Positions 30,798-38,095 of a stretch of 38,182 nt of DNA are shown in pieces. Each line of letters begins with the position of its first letter. Position 1 is the first letter of the stretch. Source of the stretch: a virus. The notes beneath the pieces are model-generated. The model made no database searches and was not told where the DNA came from. It worked only from the letters and a program-made list of their open reading frames with translations. The position numbers were made by a program, and so were the translations under genes. Location of the stretch: positions 1 to 38,182 of IMG/VR virus record IMGVR_UViG_3300033571_012669, one strand, 5' to 3'.

Positions 30798-31159
30798 ACA
30801 CAGAAATGATGCCATTCCCTGATGGCTACCCCGAACTCTTGGAGCAGATCGGCCAAGTCATCTTCCGCCGTCTTCGTCGTTATGATGTGGCGCACGAGAG
30901 CGCCATTGACATGACGTTCAGCCTGGTGGAAGACATCCGCACGGAAATCGGCGGGGTTCAGCAGTACATCCCGCGCGGCCTCTCGTTCGAGTTGTCGCAG
31001 CGCGATCAAGAAATCTGGCAAAAATTTGCTGGCGACAATTACGATACGCTGGCCCGCGAATACAGGCTCACGGAAATGCAGGTTCGCAACATCATCAAGC
31101 GCGCCCGCCAACGCGACACGGCAACGCGGCAAGGCTCGTTGCTTGACGAGCAGAATTAA
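30794..31159 (+). CDS. Mor/C-family transcription activator of late genes
   Basis: The 121-aa protein matches the Mor family: an N-terminal dimerisation helical part (YPELLEQIGQVIFRRLRRYD) and a C-terminal HTH (LAREYRLTEMQVRNIIKRAR). It is the only Mor/C homologue I find, so it may do both the middle and late jobs that Mor and C share in Mu. AAAGGAGGAA lies 4 nt upstream. The late element at 31151-31175 overlaps its last codons, so it may regulate its own downstream unit. Confidence 0.9.
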   Translation: MNTEMMPFPDGYPELLEQIGQVIFRRLRRYDVAHESAIDMTFSLVEDIRTEIGGVQQYIPRGLSFELSQRDQEIWQKFAGDNYDTLAREYRLTEMQVRNIIKRARQRDTATRQGSLLDEQN

Positions 31160-31175
31160 AACGCTTTAATCGCAG
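31151..31175 (+). promoter_or_regulatory. Late promoter-like element for the lysis-head unit
   Basis: It contains ATTAAAACGCTTTAAT (31155-31170), a perfect 6-bp inverted repeat around four bases. Its sequence aligns with the four minus-strand elements, and the following leader is again 29 nt to the endolysin ATG. The leader contains GTCGGCACACTGCCGAC, a perfect 7-bp inverted repeat. It corresponds in position to Mu Plys. It should drive lysis, terminase, portal, F and G genes. Confidence 0.75.
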
Positions 31176-31204
31176 CGGCGCATATCAGTCGGCACACTGC
31201 CGAC

Positions 31205-31648
31205 ATGAAAAATTCTCGCGCGCTCGACGATCTTCTACCTCCTGTACGCCACCGGGCTCAGGCTTTTGTCGACGCCTGCAAACAGGCTGGTATCGACATC
31301 CTCATCACCTCCACCTTCCGCGATCTTGAGAGCCAAGCTGCGCTCTATGCGCAGGGCCGTACCATGCCCGGCAAACGGGTGACCAACGCCAAGCCGGGCC
31401 AAAGCTACCACAACTGGCGCGTGGCTTTCGACGTGGTTCCGCTGCGCGACGGAAAACCGGTGTGGAGCACCACAGGCGCTGACGGCAAGCTGTGGGAGCA
31501 GATCGGAAAACTTGGTGAAGCGGTCGGCTTGGAATGGGCTGGCCGATGGACCCGGTTCCGCGAATTCGCACATTTCCAGTTCACAGGCGGATTGACACTC
31601 GCGCAACTCGCCGCCGGTGATGTTCCTCAAGAGGAGGCTGTGGCATGA
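31205..31648 (+). CDS. Endolysin, M15 peptidase (VanY/L-Ala-D-Glu type)
   Basis: The 147-aa metallopeptidase cleaves peptidoglycan cross-link peptides. Zinc-site residues are visible: H69 and D76 in SYHNWRVAFDVV, and H123 in EFAHFQF. There is no signal peptide, so export needs the holin. The ATG at 31205 lacks a Shine-Dalgarno and follows the late element by 29 nt. First gene of the lysis cassette. Confidence 0.9.
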   Translation: MKNSRALDDLLPPVRHRAQAFVDACKQAGIDILITSTFRDLESQAALYAQGRTMPGKRVTNAKPGQSYHNWRVAFDVVPLRDGKPVWSTTGADGKLWEQIGKLGEAVGLEWAGRWTRFREFAHFQFTGGLTLAQLAAGDVPQEEAVA

Positions 31649-31887
31649 CCGATATTCAACCTGATCCTGTTGTCATCACGCCGAAACCGTGGTGGCAGAG
31701 CAAGACCATCTGGCTCAATCTGGTTTCAGCACTGCTGATGGCGCTGGAACTGAAATTTGATCTGCTCCAGCCAATCTTGCCGGGCAATGTCTATGCGTGG
31801 CTGGCTGTGGCGATCACAGTAGCGAACGGCGTTTTGCGTGTGGTGACTTCTGCGCCCCTCGCGTTCGGCTTCAAGGCGATTAAATGA
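31645..31887 (+). CDS. Holin-like membrane protein, 80 aa
   Basis: Two membrane segments are evident (about residues 21-38, TIWLNLVSALLMALEL, and 50-71, VYAWLAVAITVANGVLRVV), with a short Pro-rich N-terminus. Size, topology and place between endolysin and Rz fit a holin; function by context. It overlaps the endolysin stop by ATGA. Confidence 0.75.
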   Translation: MTDIQPDPVVITPKPWWQSKTIWLNLVSALLMALELKFDLLQPILPGNVYAWLAVAITVANGVLRVVTSAPLAFGFKAIK

Positions 31888-32417
31888 GCGGGTTGTTTTC
31901 GCTCATCAACTTGGCGCGTGGTTTGCCCTGGAAACTCATCGGCATCCTCGCCATTGTTGCGTCGGCATTCGTCGGCGGCTGTCAGCATGGCGCAAAGAGC
32001 GTCACCGCAAAGTGGGACGCCGAACGCGCCGAATCCGAAATCAAGTTGCAGCAGCTTGCCGCCAAGCAAGCGCAGACCACAACGCAGGTGGTCACCCAGT
32101 ACGTTGACCGCGTGAAGGTGGTGAAGCAGCGCGGCGCTGACATCGTGAAGGAGGTAAATGTCTATGTTCCCGTTCAAGCTGATGTTGCCTGCACTGTGCC
32201 TCGTGGCTTTGTCAGGCTGCATGACGCCGCCGCCGAAGGCGTCGTTCCCGACGCCCCCAACCTTGCTGATGCTGCCCCCTCCGGAGTTGCGCTCTCTACC
32301 ACTGCCGCCACGGTTGCCGACAACTACGGTCGATACCACGAAGTCGCCGAGCAACTGAAATCCCTGCAATCGTGGGTGCGCGAACAGCAGGCTTTGGCGG
32401 ATGGAGGCACGCAATGA
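31884..32417 (+). CDS. Rz: Rz-like i-spanin, 177 aa
   Basis: An N-terminal membrane anchor (about residues 16-34, PWKLIGILAIVASAFVGGC) is followed by a long periplasmic coiled coil (40-95, AERAESEIKLQQLAAKQAQT). This is the form of inner-membrane spanins that fuse inner and outer membranes with Rz1 at lysis. It overlaps the holin gene by 4 bp and completely contains Rz1 in another frame. Confidence 0.85.
   Translation: MSGLFSLINLARGLPWKLIGILAIVASAFVGGCQHGAKSVTAKWDAERAESEIKLQQLAAKQAQTTTQVVTQYVDRVKVVKQRGADIVKEVNVYVPVQADVACTVPRGFVRLHDAAAEGVVPDAPNLADAAPSGVALSTTAATVADNYGRYHEVAEQLKSLQSWVREQQALADGGTQ
32158..32358 (+). CDS. Rz1: Rz1-like o-spanin lipoprotein, embedded in Rz
   Basis: The 66-aa protein lies in the +1 frame inside Rz. 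It has a lipoprotein signal with lipobox LSGC (cleavage before C21) followed by a Pro-rich mature part (PPPKASFPTPPT). A perfect AAGGAGGTAA precedes the ATG. Classical nested spanin arrangement of lambda and related phages. Confidence 0.88.
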   Translation: MSMFPFKLMLPALCLVALSGCMTPPPKASFPTPPTLLMLPPPELRSLPLPPRLPTTTVDTTKSPSN

Positions 32418-32716
32418 CCATTCAGGTGGATTTCTGGCAACTCGTTAGCCTGCTCCTCGGTTTCATCGGCACGCTCGCCACGTTCGGCAAGATTCTGCTG
32501 AAGCAATTGGACTCGCGCCTTGAACATCAGAATGACCGAGTGGGGAAGCTGGAGACGCAGCTCAACGAGTTCATCACCAAGCTGCCGCTGGAGTACCAGC
32601 GACGGGAAGACGCTATTCGCTTCGAGACCACGCTGAATGCCAAGCTCGATGCAATCGGTTCGCGTATCGAGCGCCTCATGGAGCGCCCGCCCGCGATGCG
32701 GCGAAACACGGATTGA
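32414..32716 (+). CDS. Small membrane-anchored coiled-coil protein (DUF2730/Mu gp25-like)
   Basis: The 100-aa protein has one membrane segment (residues 7-29, FWQLVSLLLGFIGTLATFGK) followed by a coiled coil (LDSRLEHQNDRVGKLETQL). It stands between lysis and terminase genes, where Mu gp25/DUF2730 proteins lie. Its role is unknown. The start overlaps the Rz stop by ATGA; an earlier in-frame start at 32372 is not needed. Confidence 0.75.
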   Translation: MTIQVDFWQLVSLLLGFIGTLATFGKILLKQLDSRLEHQNDRVGKLETQLNEFITKLPLEYQRREDAIRFETTLNAKLDAIGSRIERLMERPPAMRRNTD

Positions 32717-32734
32717 TTAAACGGAGAAGTGTGT

Positions 32735-33046
32735 ATGACCCCTGATCTCGAAAAGGCGCGGCGCGAAAACATTCGCTGGCTGATCCTGCTGGCACTCAAC
32801 TCGGCTCAACCTGTCGGTGCGAGCGAGACGGTTATCCTTTCGGCAATCCAGCCATTGATGCCGGACATCACCGCGCTGGAGATGCGCCGCAACCTCGACT
32901 ATCTCGAGGAGCGCGAACTCATCACCATCACGGGGCGCACCTCGCAGCCACAATGGTTCTGCAAGCTGGATCGCTATGGCATCGACGTGGTCGAATACAC
33001 CGTCGAGTGCGATCCGGGCATTGCCCGCCCCGTAAAGTACTGGTGA
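32735..33046 (+). CDS. Mu gp26-like winged-helix protein (VpaChn25_0724 family)
   Basis: The 103-aa protein contains RENIRWLILLALNSAQPVGA and MRRNLDYLEERELITITG, a winged-helix pattern seen in the VpaChn25_0724 family next to terminase genes in Mu-like phages. ACGGAGAA precedes ATG 32735, which is preferred over GTG 32729. It may assist DNA packaging or regulate; unknown. Confidence 0.8.
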   Translation: MTPDLEKARRENIRWLILLALNSAQPVGASETVILSAIQPLMPDITALEMRRNLDYLEERELITITGRTSQPQWFCKLDRYGIDVVEYTVECDPGIARPVKYW

Positions 33047-33051
33047 CATCC

Positions 33052-33573
33052 ATGCCTCGACGCTCGAAAGTGGAGGGACTTCCCCCTGACGTGAAGGCTT
33101 GGCTTGACCAAGCCCTTGTGCAGAACAATTTCAGCAAATACGAGCTGCTGTCCGCCGAACTTGCGTCGCGCGGCTATGAGATTGGCAAGTCTGGCCTGCA
33201 TCGCTATGGTCAGCAATTCGAGGAGCGACTGAAAACCCTGCGCGTGGTGACAGAACAGGCTCGCGCTGTGGTGCAGGCTGCGCCCGACGAAGACGGCGCG
33301 GTCAACGATGCTCTGGTTCGTCTCACGCAAGAAAAAATGTTTTCCATCCTCATGGAGATGAACGTAGACCCTGACGCTGTCGATCTGCCGAAGTTGGCCC
33401 GCGCTGTGGCAGAGCTTGGAAAGGCTTCGGTCGCGCAGAAACGCTGGCAGGCAGAAGCACGCAAGCAGGCGCTGGCCGATGCCGCCAAGGAAGCCGGTGA
33501 AGCGGCCAAGAGCGCAGGGCTGACCGATGAGGCAGCAGAGCAGATTCAGAAGCGCATCTTGGGGGTGGCATGA
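33052..33573 (+). CDS. Terminase small subunit (Mu gp27-like, DUF3486)
   Basis: The 173-aa protein begins MPRRSKVEGLPPDVKAWLDQ and has SKYELLSAELASRGYEIGKS and a helical C-terminal region, features of DUF3486. In Mu this protein recognises phage DNA and starts headful packaging. ATG 33052 lies just after the previous stop; the gene overlaps the large terminase by 4 bp. Confidence 0.9.
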   Translation: MPRRSKVEGLPPDVKAWLDQALVQNNFSKYELLSAELASRGYEIGKSGLHRYGQQFEERLKTLRVVTEQARAVVQAAPDEDGAVNDALVRLTQEKMFSILMEMNVDPDAVDLPKLARAVAELGKASVAQKRWQAEARKQALADAAKEAGEAAKSAGLTDEAAEQIQKRILGVA

Positions 33574-35090
33574 CCGAGGCTGTTCTTCTGCCCTATCAGC
33601 AGGCGTGGCTTGCCGACAAGTCGCAGGTGCGCGTGTGCGAGAAGTCGCGCCGTGTCGGTCTGTCTTGGGCAGAGGCCGCGCTTTCGACGCTGGAAGCGGC
33701 GAAGGCAACAGGACAGGACACTTGGTATCTCGGCTATTCGCAAGACATGGCGCAGGAATTCATCCGTGACTGCGCGTGGTGGGCTGGACACTATCAACTT
33801 GCCGCCACAGCGATGGAGCAGGTTGTTCTCGATGATGAAGACCGCGATGTTCTCGCCTACCGGATCAACTTCGCGTCCGGCTACCGCATCACGGCGCTGT
33901 CCAGCAGCCCGCGCAACCTTCGCGGCAAGCAAGGCCGGGTGGTGATTGACGAAGCGGCCTTTCACCCCGATCTGCCGGAACTGCTCAAGTCGGCCTTCGC
34001 GCTGCTGATTTGGGGCGGATCAGTGTCCATCGTCTCCACGCATTTCGGCGTGGACAATCCGTTCAATGAACTTGTGAACGACGTGCGTGAGGGCAAGAAG
34101 CCCTACAGCGTCCATCGCATCACCTTCGACGAAGCCATCGAGCAGGGCTTGTGCCGCCGCGTGTTCGCAGCCAGCAAGCGCGACTGGTCGCCGCAGGCCG
34201 AGGCAGCATGGGCAGAGGAAATCCGCGCCATCTACCGCCCCAATGATGCCGAGGAACTGGACTGCATCCCATCGAACAGCAGCGGCGCTTACCTGTCGCG
34301 GGCACTCATCGAACAGCGCATGACCGCCGACGCGCCGGTGCTGCGTTACACCTGCCCAGCCGACTTCGAACAGCAGCCCGACACGGTGCGAGAGGCTCAT
34401 GCACTCGACTTCCTTGAGCGAGAGGTCGCGCCGTTGCTCGACACGCTGCCCAAGACGGCGCGCAGCAGCATCGGCATGGACTTCGGGCGCTCCGGCGACT
34501 TGTCGGTACTGATTCCGCTGCTGGAAGGTCAGGCGCTGGAACGGCGCAGCCCATTCATCGTCGAGATGCGGAACGTGCCTTTCCGCCAGCAAGAGCAGAT
34601 CGTGTTCTGGATCGCCGACCGCCTGCCGCGTTTCAACTTCGGCGCGTTCGACGCACGCGGCAACGGCCAGTATCTCGCCGAGGTCGCCATGCAACGCTAC
34701 GGCGCGAATAGCATCGGTCAGATCATGCTCACGCAGCAGTGGTATCTCGAAAATTTCCCTCGCCTGAAAGCGGCTTTTGAAGACGGGACGCTGGCGGGCA
34801 TCCCGCGCGACCGAGACATCCTCGACGATCTGCGCGCGGTCAGCGTCATCAAGGGCGTTCCGCGCATCCCTGAAGGCAAGACCAAGACCGGCGCAGGCCA
34901 GCAGCGCCACGGCGATGCGGCGGTGGCGCTGTGCTTGGCATGGTTCGCCACGTCGCAGGGCGGTGGCCTGATCGAATATCTGGAAGTGCCGCTGCGTTCG
35001 GAGCCGAGAGACATTCCGCGAGGCGGCAATTTCATGCGTCCACCGTCCGATCTGGACTTCCAGATTGACGAAGACCGACGCGCATGGTGA
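33570..35090 (+). CDS. Terminase large subunit (Mu gp28-like)
   Basis: The 506-aa packaging motor has an N-terminal ATPase with Walker A-like CEKSRRVGLSW (23-33) and Walker B VVIDEAAF (124-131), and a C-terminal nuclease with SSIGMDFGRSGDL (D304). It would cut host DNA next to the right end and package about one headful. Length is normal for the family. Confidence 0.95.
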   Translation: MTEAVLLPYQQAWLADKSQVRVCEKSRRVGLSWAEAALSTLEAAKATGQDTWYLGYSQDMAQEFIRDCAWWAGHYQLAATAMEQVVLDDEDRDVLAYRINFASGYRITALSSSPRNLRGKQGRVVIDEAAFHPDLPELLKSAFALLIWGGSVSIVSTHFGVDNPFNELVNDVREGKKPYSVHRITFDEAIEQGLCRRVFAASKRDWSPQAEAAWAEEIRAIYRPNDAEELDCIPSNSSGAYLSRALIEQRMTADAPVLRYTCPADFEQQPDTVREAHALDFLEREVAPLLDTLPKTARSSIGMDFGRSGDLSVLIPLLEGQALERRSPFIVEMRNVPFRQQEQIVFWIADRLPRFNFGAFDARGNGQYLAEVAMQRYGANSIGQIMLTQQWYLENFPRLKAAFEDGTLAGIPRDRDILDDLRAVSVIKGVPRIPEGKTKTGAGQQRHGDAAVALCLAWFATSQGGGLIEYLEVPLRSEPRDIPRGGNFMRPPSDLDFQIDEDRRAW

Positions 35091-35102
35091 TGGAGAACAT
35101 GC

Positions 35103-36707
35103 ATGGCGATTCTTGACCAATTTGGCAAGCCCATAGACGTCGACAATTTCGACGAACCGCAAACCTCGCGGCTGGTCAGCCTGCATCAGCAGGTGGCCGG
35201 GCATCCAGCGCGCAACCTCACGCCTGCGCGCCTGAACGCAATCCTTGAATCGGCAGAGAACGGCGACCTGATCGCGCAGCACGAGCTTTTCCGCGATATG
35301 GAAGAGCGCGATGGTCATGTGTTCGCCGAACTCTCCAAGCGCAAGCGAGCAGTCATCAAGCTCTCGTGGGATGTGCTTCCGCCTCGGAACCCGAGCAAGG
35401 AAGAGGAGCAGTCCACGGCCTATGTGAAAGAATTGCTGCTCGACATGCCCGACCTCGAAGACCTGTTCTTCGATGCGCTCGATGGCGTAGCGCACGGTTT
35501 CTCCGCTGTTGAGTTGGAGTGGCGGCGCGTGGGCAGCGACTGGACAATCATCCGGGCGCAGCATCGTCCGCAGACGTGGTTCCAGCTTGACCGCGAGCAG
35601 CACACCACACTGAACCTGCGCGATGGCACGCTCGACGGTGCGCCGCTGCGTCCCTTCGGCTGGCTGCTGCACATCCACAAGGCAGCGTCCGGCTACACCT
35701 CGCGCAGCGGCTTGGGGCGTGTTCTGGTCTGGCCTTACCTGTTCAAGCACTTCTCGGTCGGCGACCTTGCCGAGTTCCTCGACATCTACGGCCTGCCGCT
35801 TCGCATCGGAAAATATCCGTCGAATGCCAGCGACACCGAGAAAGCCACGCTGTGGCGTGCTGTAGCGGGCATCGGCCACAACGCGGCTGGCGTCATCCCG
35901 GCGAGCATGGCGATTGATTTCCAAGAGGCCGCGAAGGGTTCTGAAAAGCCCTTCGAGACGATGATCAAGTGGTGCGAGCAGACGCAATCGAAGGCCATTC
36001 TCGGCAGCACGATGACCAGCACCACCGAAGCCACCGGCCTCGGCTCTGGCGTCGCCGAAATCCACAATGAAGTGCGGCTCGATATCCGCGATTCTGACTG
36101 CAAGCAGCTCGCAGGCACACTCACCCGCGACCTGATTTTTCCGCTGCTGGCGCTGAACAAGGGATGGGCAGACTTCCGCCGCTGCCCGCGCCTCGTGTTC
36201 GACGTGACCGAGGGCGAAGACATCAAGACCTATGCCGACGCGCTGCCCAAGCTGGTCGGCATCGGCATGAAGATTCCCACGCAGTGGGCGCACGAAACCC
36301 TACGCATTCCCCTGCCATCCAGCGATGAAGAGGAAGTTCTGTCCGTAGCCAAGCCTGCTACCACGCCGCCAGAGCCTGAACCGGAACCGAAGGTGAAGAA
36401 GAAAGCCGATGCGAAGGCTGCGTTGCAGGCCGCACTACGTGATGCCGCAACTGATTTCCCTGATCAAGACGCGCTGGATGGCGCGCTGGAAGGTCTCGCA
36501 CCCGCCTTGCAGCCGCAGGTAGTGGCTTGGCTCAAGCCTGCGCTTGATGCGCTGGCGAAAGCCAGCGGCCCGGAAGCGGCGCTGGCACTGCTGGCGAGCG
36601 AGAACCCGCTGACCGATGACGCGGTGCTGGTGGAAGCCATCGCCCGCGCCCTGTTCGTGACAGAACTGCTCGGCGCGGAAGGCGTTCGACAGGAGTTGAA
36701 GCCGTGA
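35103..36707 (+). CDS. Portal protein (Mu gp29-like, DUF935)
   Basis: The 534-aa protein carries DUF935 blocks: FRDMEERDGHVFAELSKRK, FDALDGVAHGFSAVELEW and ATLWRAVAGIGHNAAGVIP. It forms the dodecameric channel for DNA. The C-terminal about 100 residues are Pro/Glu/Lys-rich then helical. Follows the terminase by 12 bp and overlaps the F-like gene by 4 bp. Confidence 0.95.
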   Translation: MAILDQFGKPIDVDNFDEPQTSRLVSLHQQVAGHPARNLTPARLNAILESAENGDLIAQHELFRDMEERDGHVFAELSKRKRAVIKLSWDVLPPRNPSKEEEQSTAYVKELLLDMPDLEDLFFDALDGVAHGFSAVELEWRRVGSDWTIIRAQHRPQTWFQLDREQHTTLNLRDGTLDGAPLRPFGWLLHIHKAASGYTSRSGLGRVLVWPYLFKHFSVGDLAEFLDIYGLPLRIGKYPSNASDTEKATLWRAVAGIGHNAAGVIPASMAIDFQEAAKGSEKPFETMIKWCEQTQSKAILGSTMTSTTEATGLGSGVAEIHNEVRLDIRDSDCKQLAGTLTRDLIFPLLALNKGWADFRRCPRLVFDVTEGEDIKTYADALPKLVGIGMKIPTQWAHETLRIPLPSSDEEEVLSVAKPATTPPEPEPEPKVKKKADAKAALQAALRDAATDFPDQDALDGALEGLAPALQPQVVAWLKPALDALAKASGPEAALALLASENPLTDDAVLVEAIARALFVTELLGAEGVRQELKP

Positions 36708-37489
36708 TCGACAGCGCCACGCTACTGGCCGCATTCAATATGCCACCAGAACAGGCGGTCGAGTTCCTGCGTGGAAAAGGCTTGCAGGTCACCGATTCGT
36801 GGCGCGATCTGTGGCAGGCGGCACATCGCCGCGCCTTCACGGTAGCCCGATCAGCAGGCTACGACGTCCTTGAAGACATCCGTTCTGCGCTCTTGGAATC
36901 CATGAGCAAGGGCGAGAGCTACCAGCAGTTTGTGGAAAAGCTCACGCCGACCTTGCAATCCAAAGGTTGGTGGGGAAAGGCAATTGACCAAGACACGGGA
37001 GAAATCACGGTCTATCCCGGCACGAGTCAGCCGGTTGAGTTAGGCAGTCCGCGCCGCCTGAAACTGATTTACGAGCAGAACCTTCAGACGGCGTTCATGG
37101 CCGGTCGTTGGCGCGGCATGAAGGATGCCACCGCCACTCACCCGTACTGGCGCTATGTGGCCGTACTGGACAGCCGCACTCGGCCTAGCCATCGCGCCAT
37201 GCACGGGCGCGTGTTCGGCCACGATGATTCCGCGTGGTCAGTCGCCTACCCGCCGAACGGCTGGCGTTGCCGCTGCCGGGCGCAGCCCTTGACCGCCGCC
37301 GCTGTGCGGCGCGAGGGCTACACGGTGCAGACCGGCGACGGCCATATCCAGCAGGTGGATGTGCCGCAGAAGGACGGCTCCATCCTCAAGGTCAAACGCC
37401 TGCAATTGCCGGGCATGGACAGACCGTTTCAGCCGGATGCAGGATGGGACTACAACCCTGCCGCCGATTACCACGGAGGCCAACCGTGA
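36704..37489 (+). CDS. Head morphogenesis protein (Mu gp30/F-like, SPP1 gp7 domain)
   Basis: The 261-aa minor head protein starts with GTG at 36704. The gp7 domain includes LIYEQNLQTAFMAGRWRG, HPYWRYVAVLDSRTRPS (146-162), MHG (166-168) and CRCR (189-192). It is shorter than Mu F (about 425 aa). Its C-terminal module has a small paralogue at 21979-22224. Overlaps portal and gpG genes by 4 bp each. Confidence 0.92.
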   Translation: MIDSATLLAAFNMPPEQAVEFLRGKGLQVTDSWRDLWQAAHRRAFTVARSAGYDVLEDIRSALLESMSKGESYQQFVEKLTPTLQSKGWWGKAIDQDTGEITVYPGTSQPVELGSPRRLKLIYEQNLQTAFMAGRWRGMKDATATHPYWRYVAVLDSRTRPSHRAMHGRVFGHDDSAWSVAYPPNGWRCRCRAQPLTAAAVRREGYTVQTGDGHIQQVDVPQKDGSILKVKRLQLPGMDRPFQPDAGWDYNPAADYHGGQP

Positions 37490-37974
37490 CCGCCTTCTCC
37501 ATTGACGTGCGCGGTGATGCCATCCAGCAGATCGCCGCGCTACAACAGCGGCTTTCCAACCCAGCCCCTTTGATGGCTGGAATCGCCGCCGAGCTGCTAT
37601 CTGTCACCGAGGACGCTTTTGCCCGTGAGGGCATGGTCGATGGGGAGAAATGGAAGCCGCTGGCGCTGTCTACCATCCGGCAGCGTGAGAAACGCGGGCA
37701 GTGGCCGGGGAAGAAGCTGCAACGGTCGACCGCTGGCCTTGCTGCCAGCATCCAGCCGTTCCATAGCGCCGCCCGCGCTGGCCTGACGGTTTCGAAGCCC
37801 TATGCCGCTATCCACCAGTTCGGAGGCATGGCCGGTCGCGGTCGCAAGGTGGATATTCCGGCTCGGCCCTACCTGCCCCTCAAGCGAGAGGGCGGTGACC
37901 ATGCTTTGACGCCGACCATGAATTCCCGGCTCTTGGAAATGGTGGCCGACTTCATTGACGGGCAAATGCGTTGA
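37486..37974 (+). CDS. Virion morphogenesis protein (Mu gpG-like)
   Basis: The 162-aa protein starts from GTG 37486 (TAFSIDVRGDAIQQIAALQQ). It contains WKPLALSTIRQREKRGQWPG, YAAIHQFGG and PARPYLPL, the gpG/tail-completion family pattern. In Mu the protease gene follows; here the gene is the last one before the right phage end, and the protease is 16 kb away on the other strand. Confidence 0.92.
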   Translation: MTAFSIDVRGDAIQQIAALQQRLSNPAPLMAGIAAELLSVTEDAFAREGMVDGEKWKPLALSTIRQREKRGQWPGKKLQRSTAGLAASIQPFHSAARAGLTVSKPYAAIHQFGGMAGRGRKVDIPARPYLPLKREGGDHALTPTMNSRLLEMVADFIDGQMR

Positions 37975-37984
37975 TGTCGGCGTG

Positions 37985-38000
37985 TTTCAACTATTGCAAA
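37985..38000 (+). repeat. Right subterminal inverted repeat
   Basis: TTTCAACTATTGCAAA is the inverted partner of 143-158 (15 of 16 bases). It adjoins a local 7-bp palindrome (TGCAAAT, G, ATTTGCA at 37995-38009). The copy lies 95 bp inside the right end, compared with 56 bp on the left. Confidence 0.6.
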
Positions 38001-38051
38001 TGATTTGCAGCGGTCATCCCGCTTAGGCCGGTTTCTTCCGACCACTTCCCA

Positions 38052-38095
38052 CATTTATCGCGTTTTTTCCCTAGTGTTTATCGTGGTTCCATTCA
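38052..38095 (-). repeat. Right terminal transposase-binding sites
   Basis: CATTTATCGCG (38052-38062) and TGTTTATCGTG (38075-38085) are 23 bp apart. Read inwards from 38095 the end begins TGAA, and the CGATAAA cores fall at positions 13 and 36, as at the left end. The outer right site is less perfect than the left one. Confidence 0.85.

Larger units (their letters stand above)
87..38095. mobile_element. Complete transposable Mu-like prophage
   Basis: Ends are inferred from inverted terminal organisation: read inwards, both termini start TGAA and carry CGATAAA-type sites at the same offsets, 23 bp apart. Between them lie all modules of a transposable myophage: repressor/Ner, DDE transposase plus AAA ATPase, Gam, GemA, Mor/C-like activator, lysis, Mu-type head genes, P2/Mu-type contractile tail, DGR and com-dam. 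No essential module appears missing and no frame-breaking damage was seen apart from the expected tail chaperone frameshift, so the element looks functional. Length is about 38,009 bp. No 5-bp target duplication is visible. Confidence 0.93.

Noticed and set aside
34020-36293. 757-codon open frame on the minus strand
   Set aside because: It is antisense to the terminase and portal genes, which carry clear family motifs; high-GC shadow frame.
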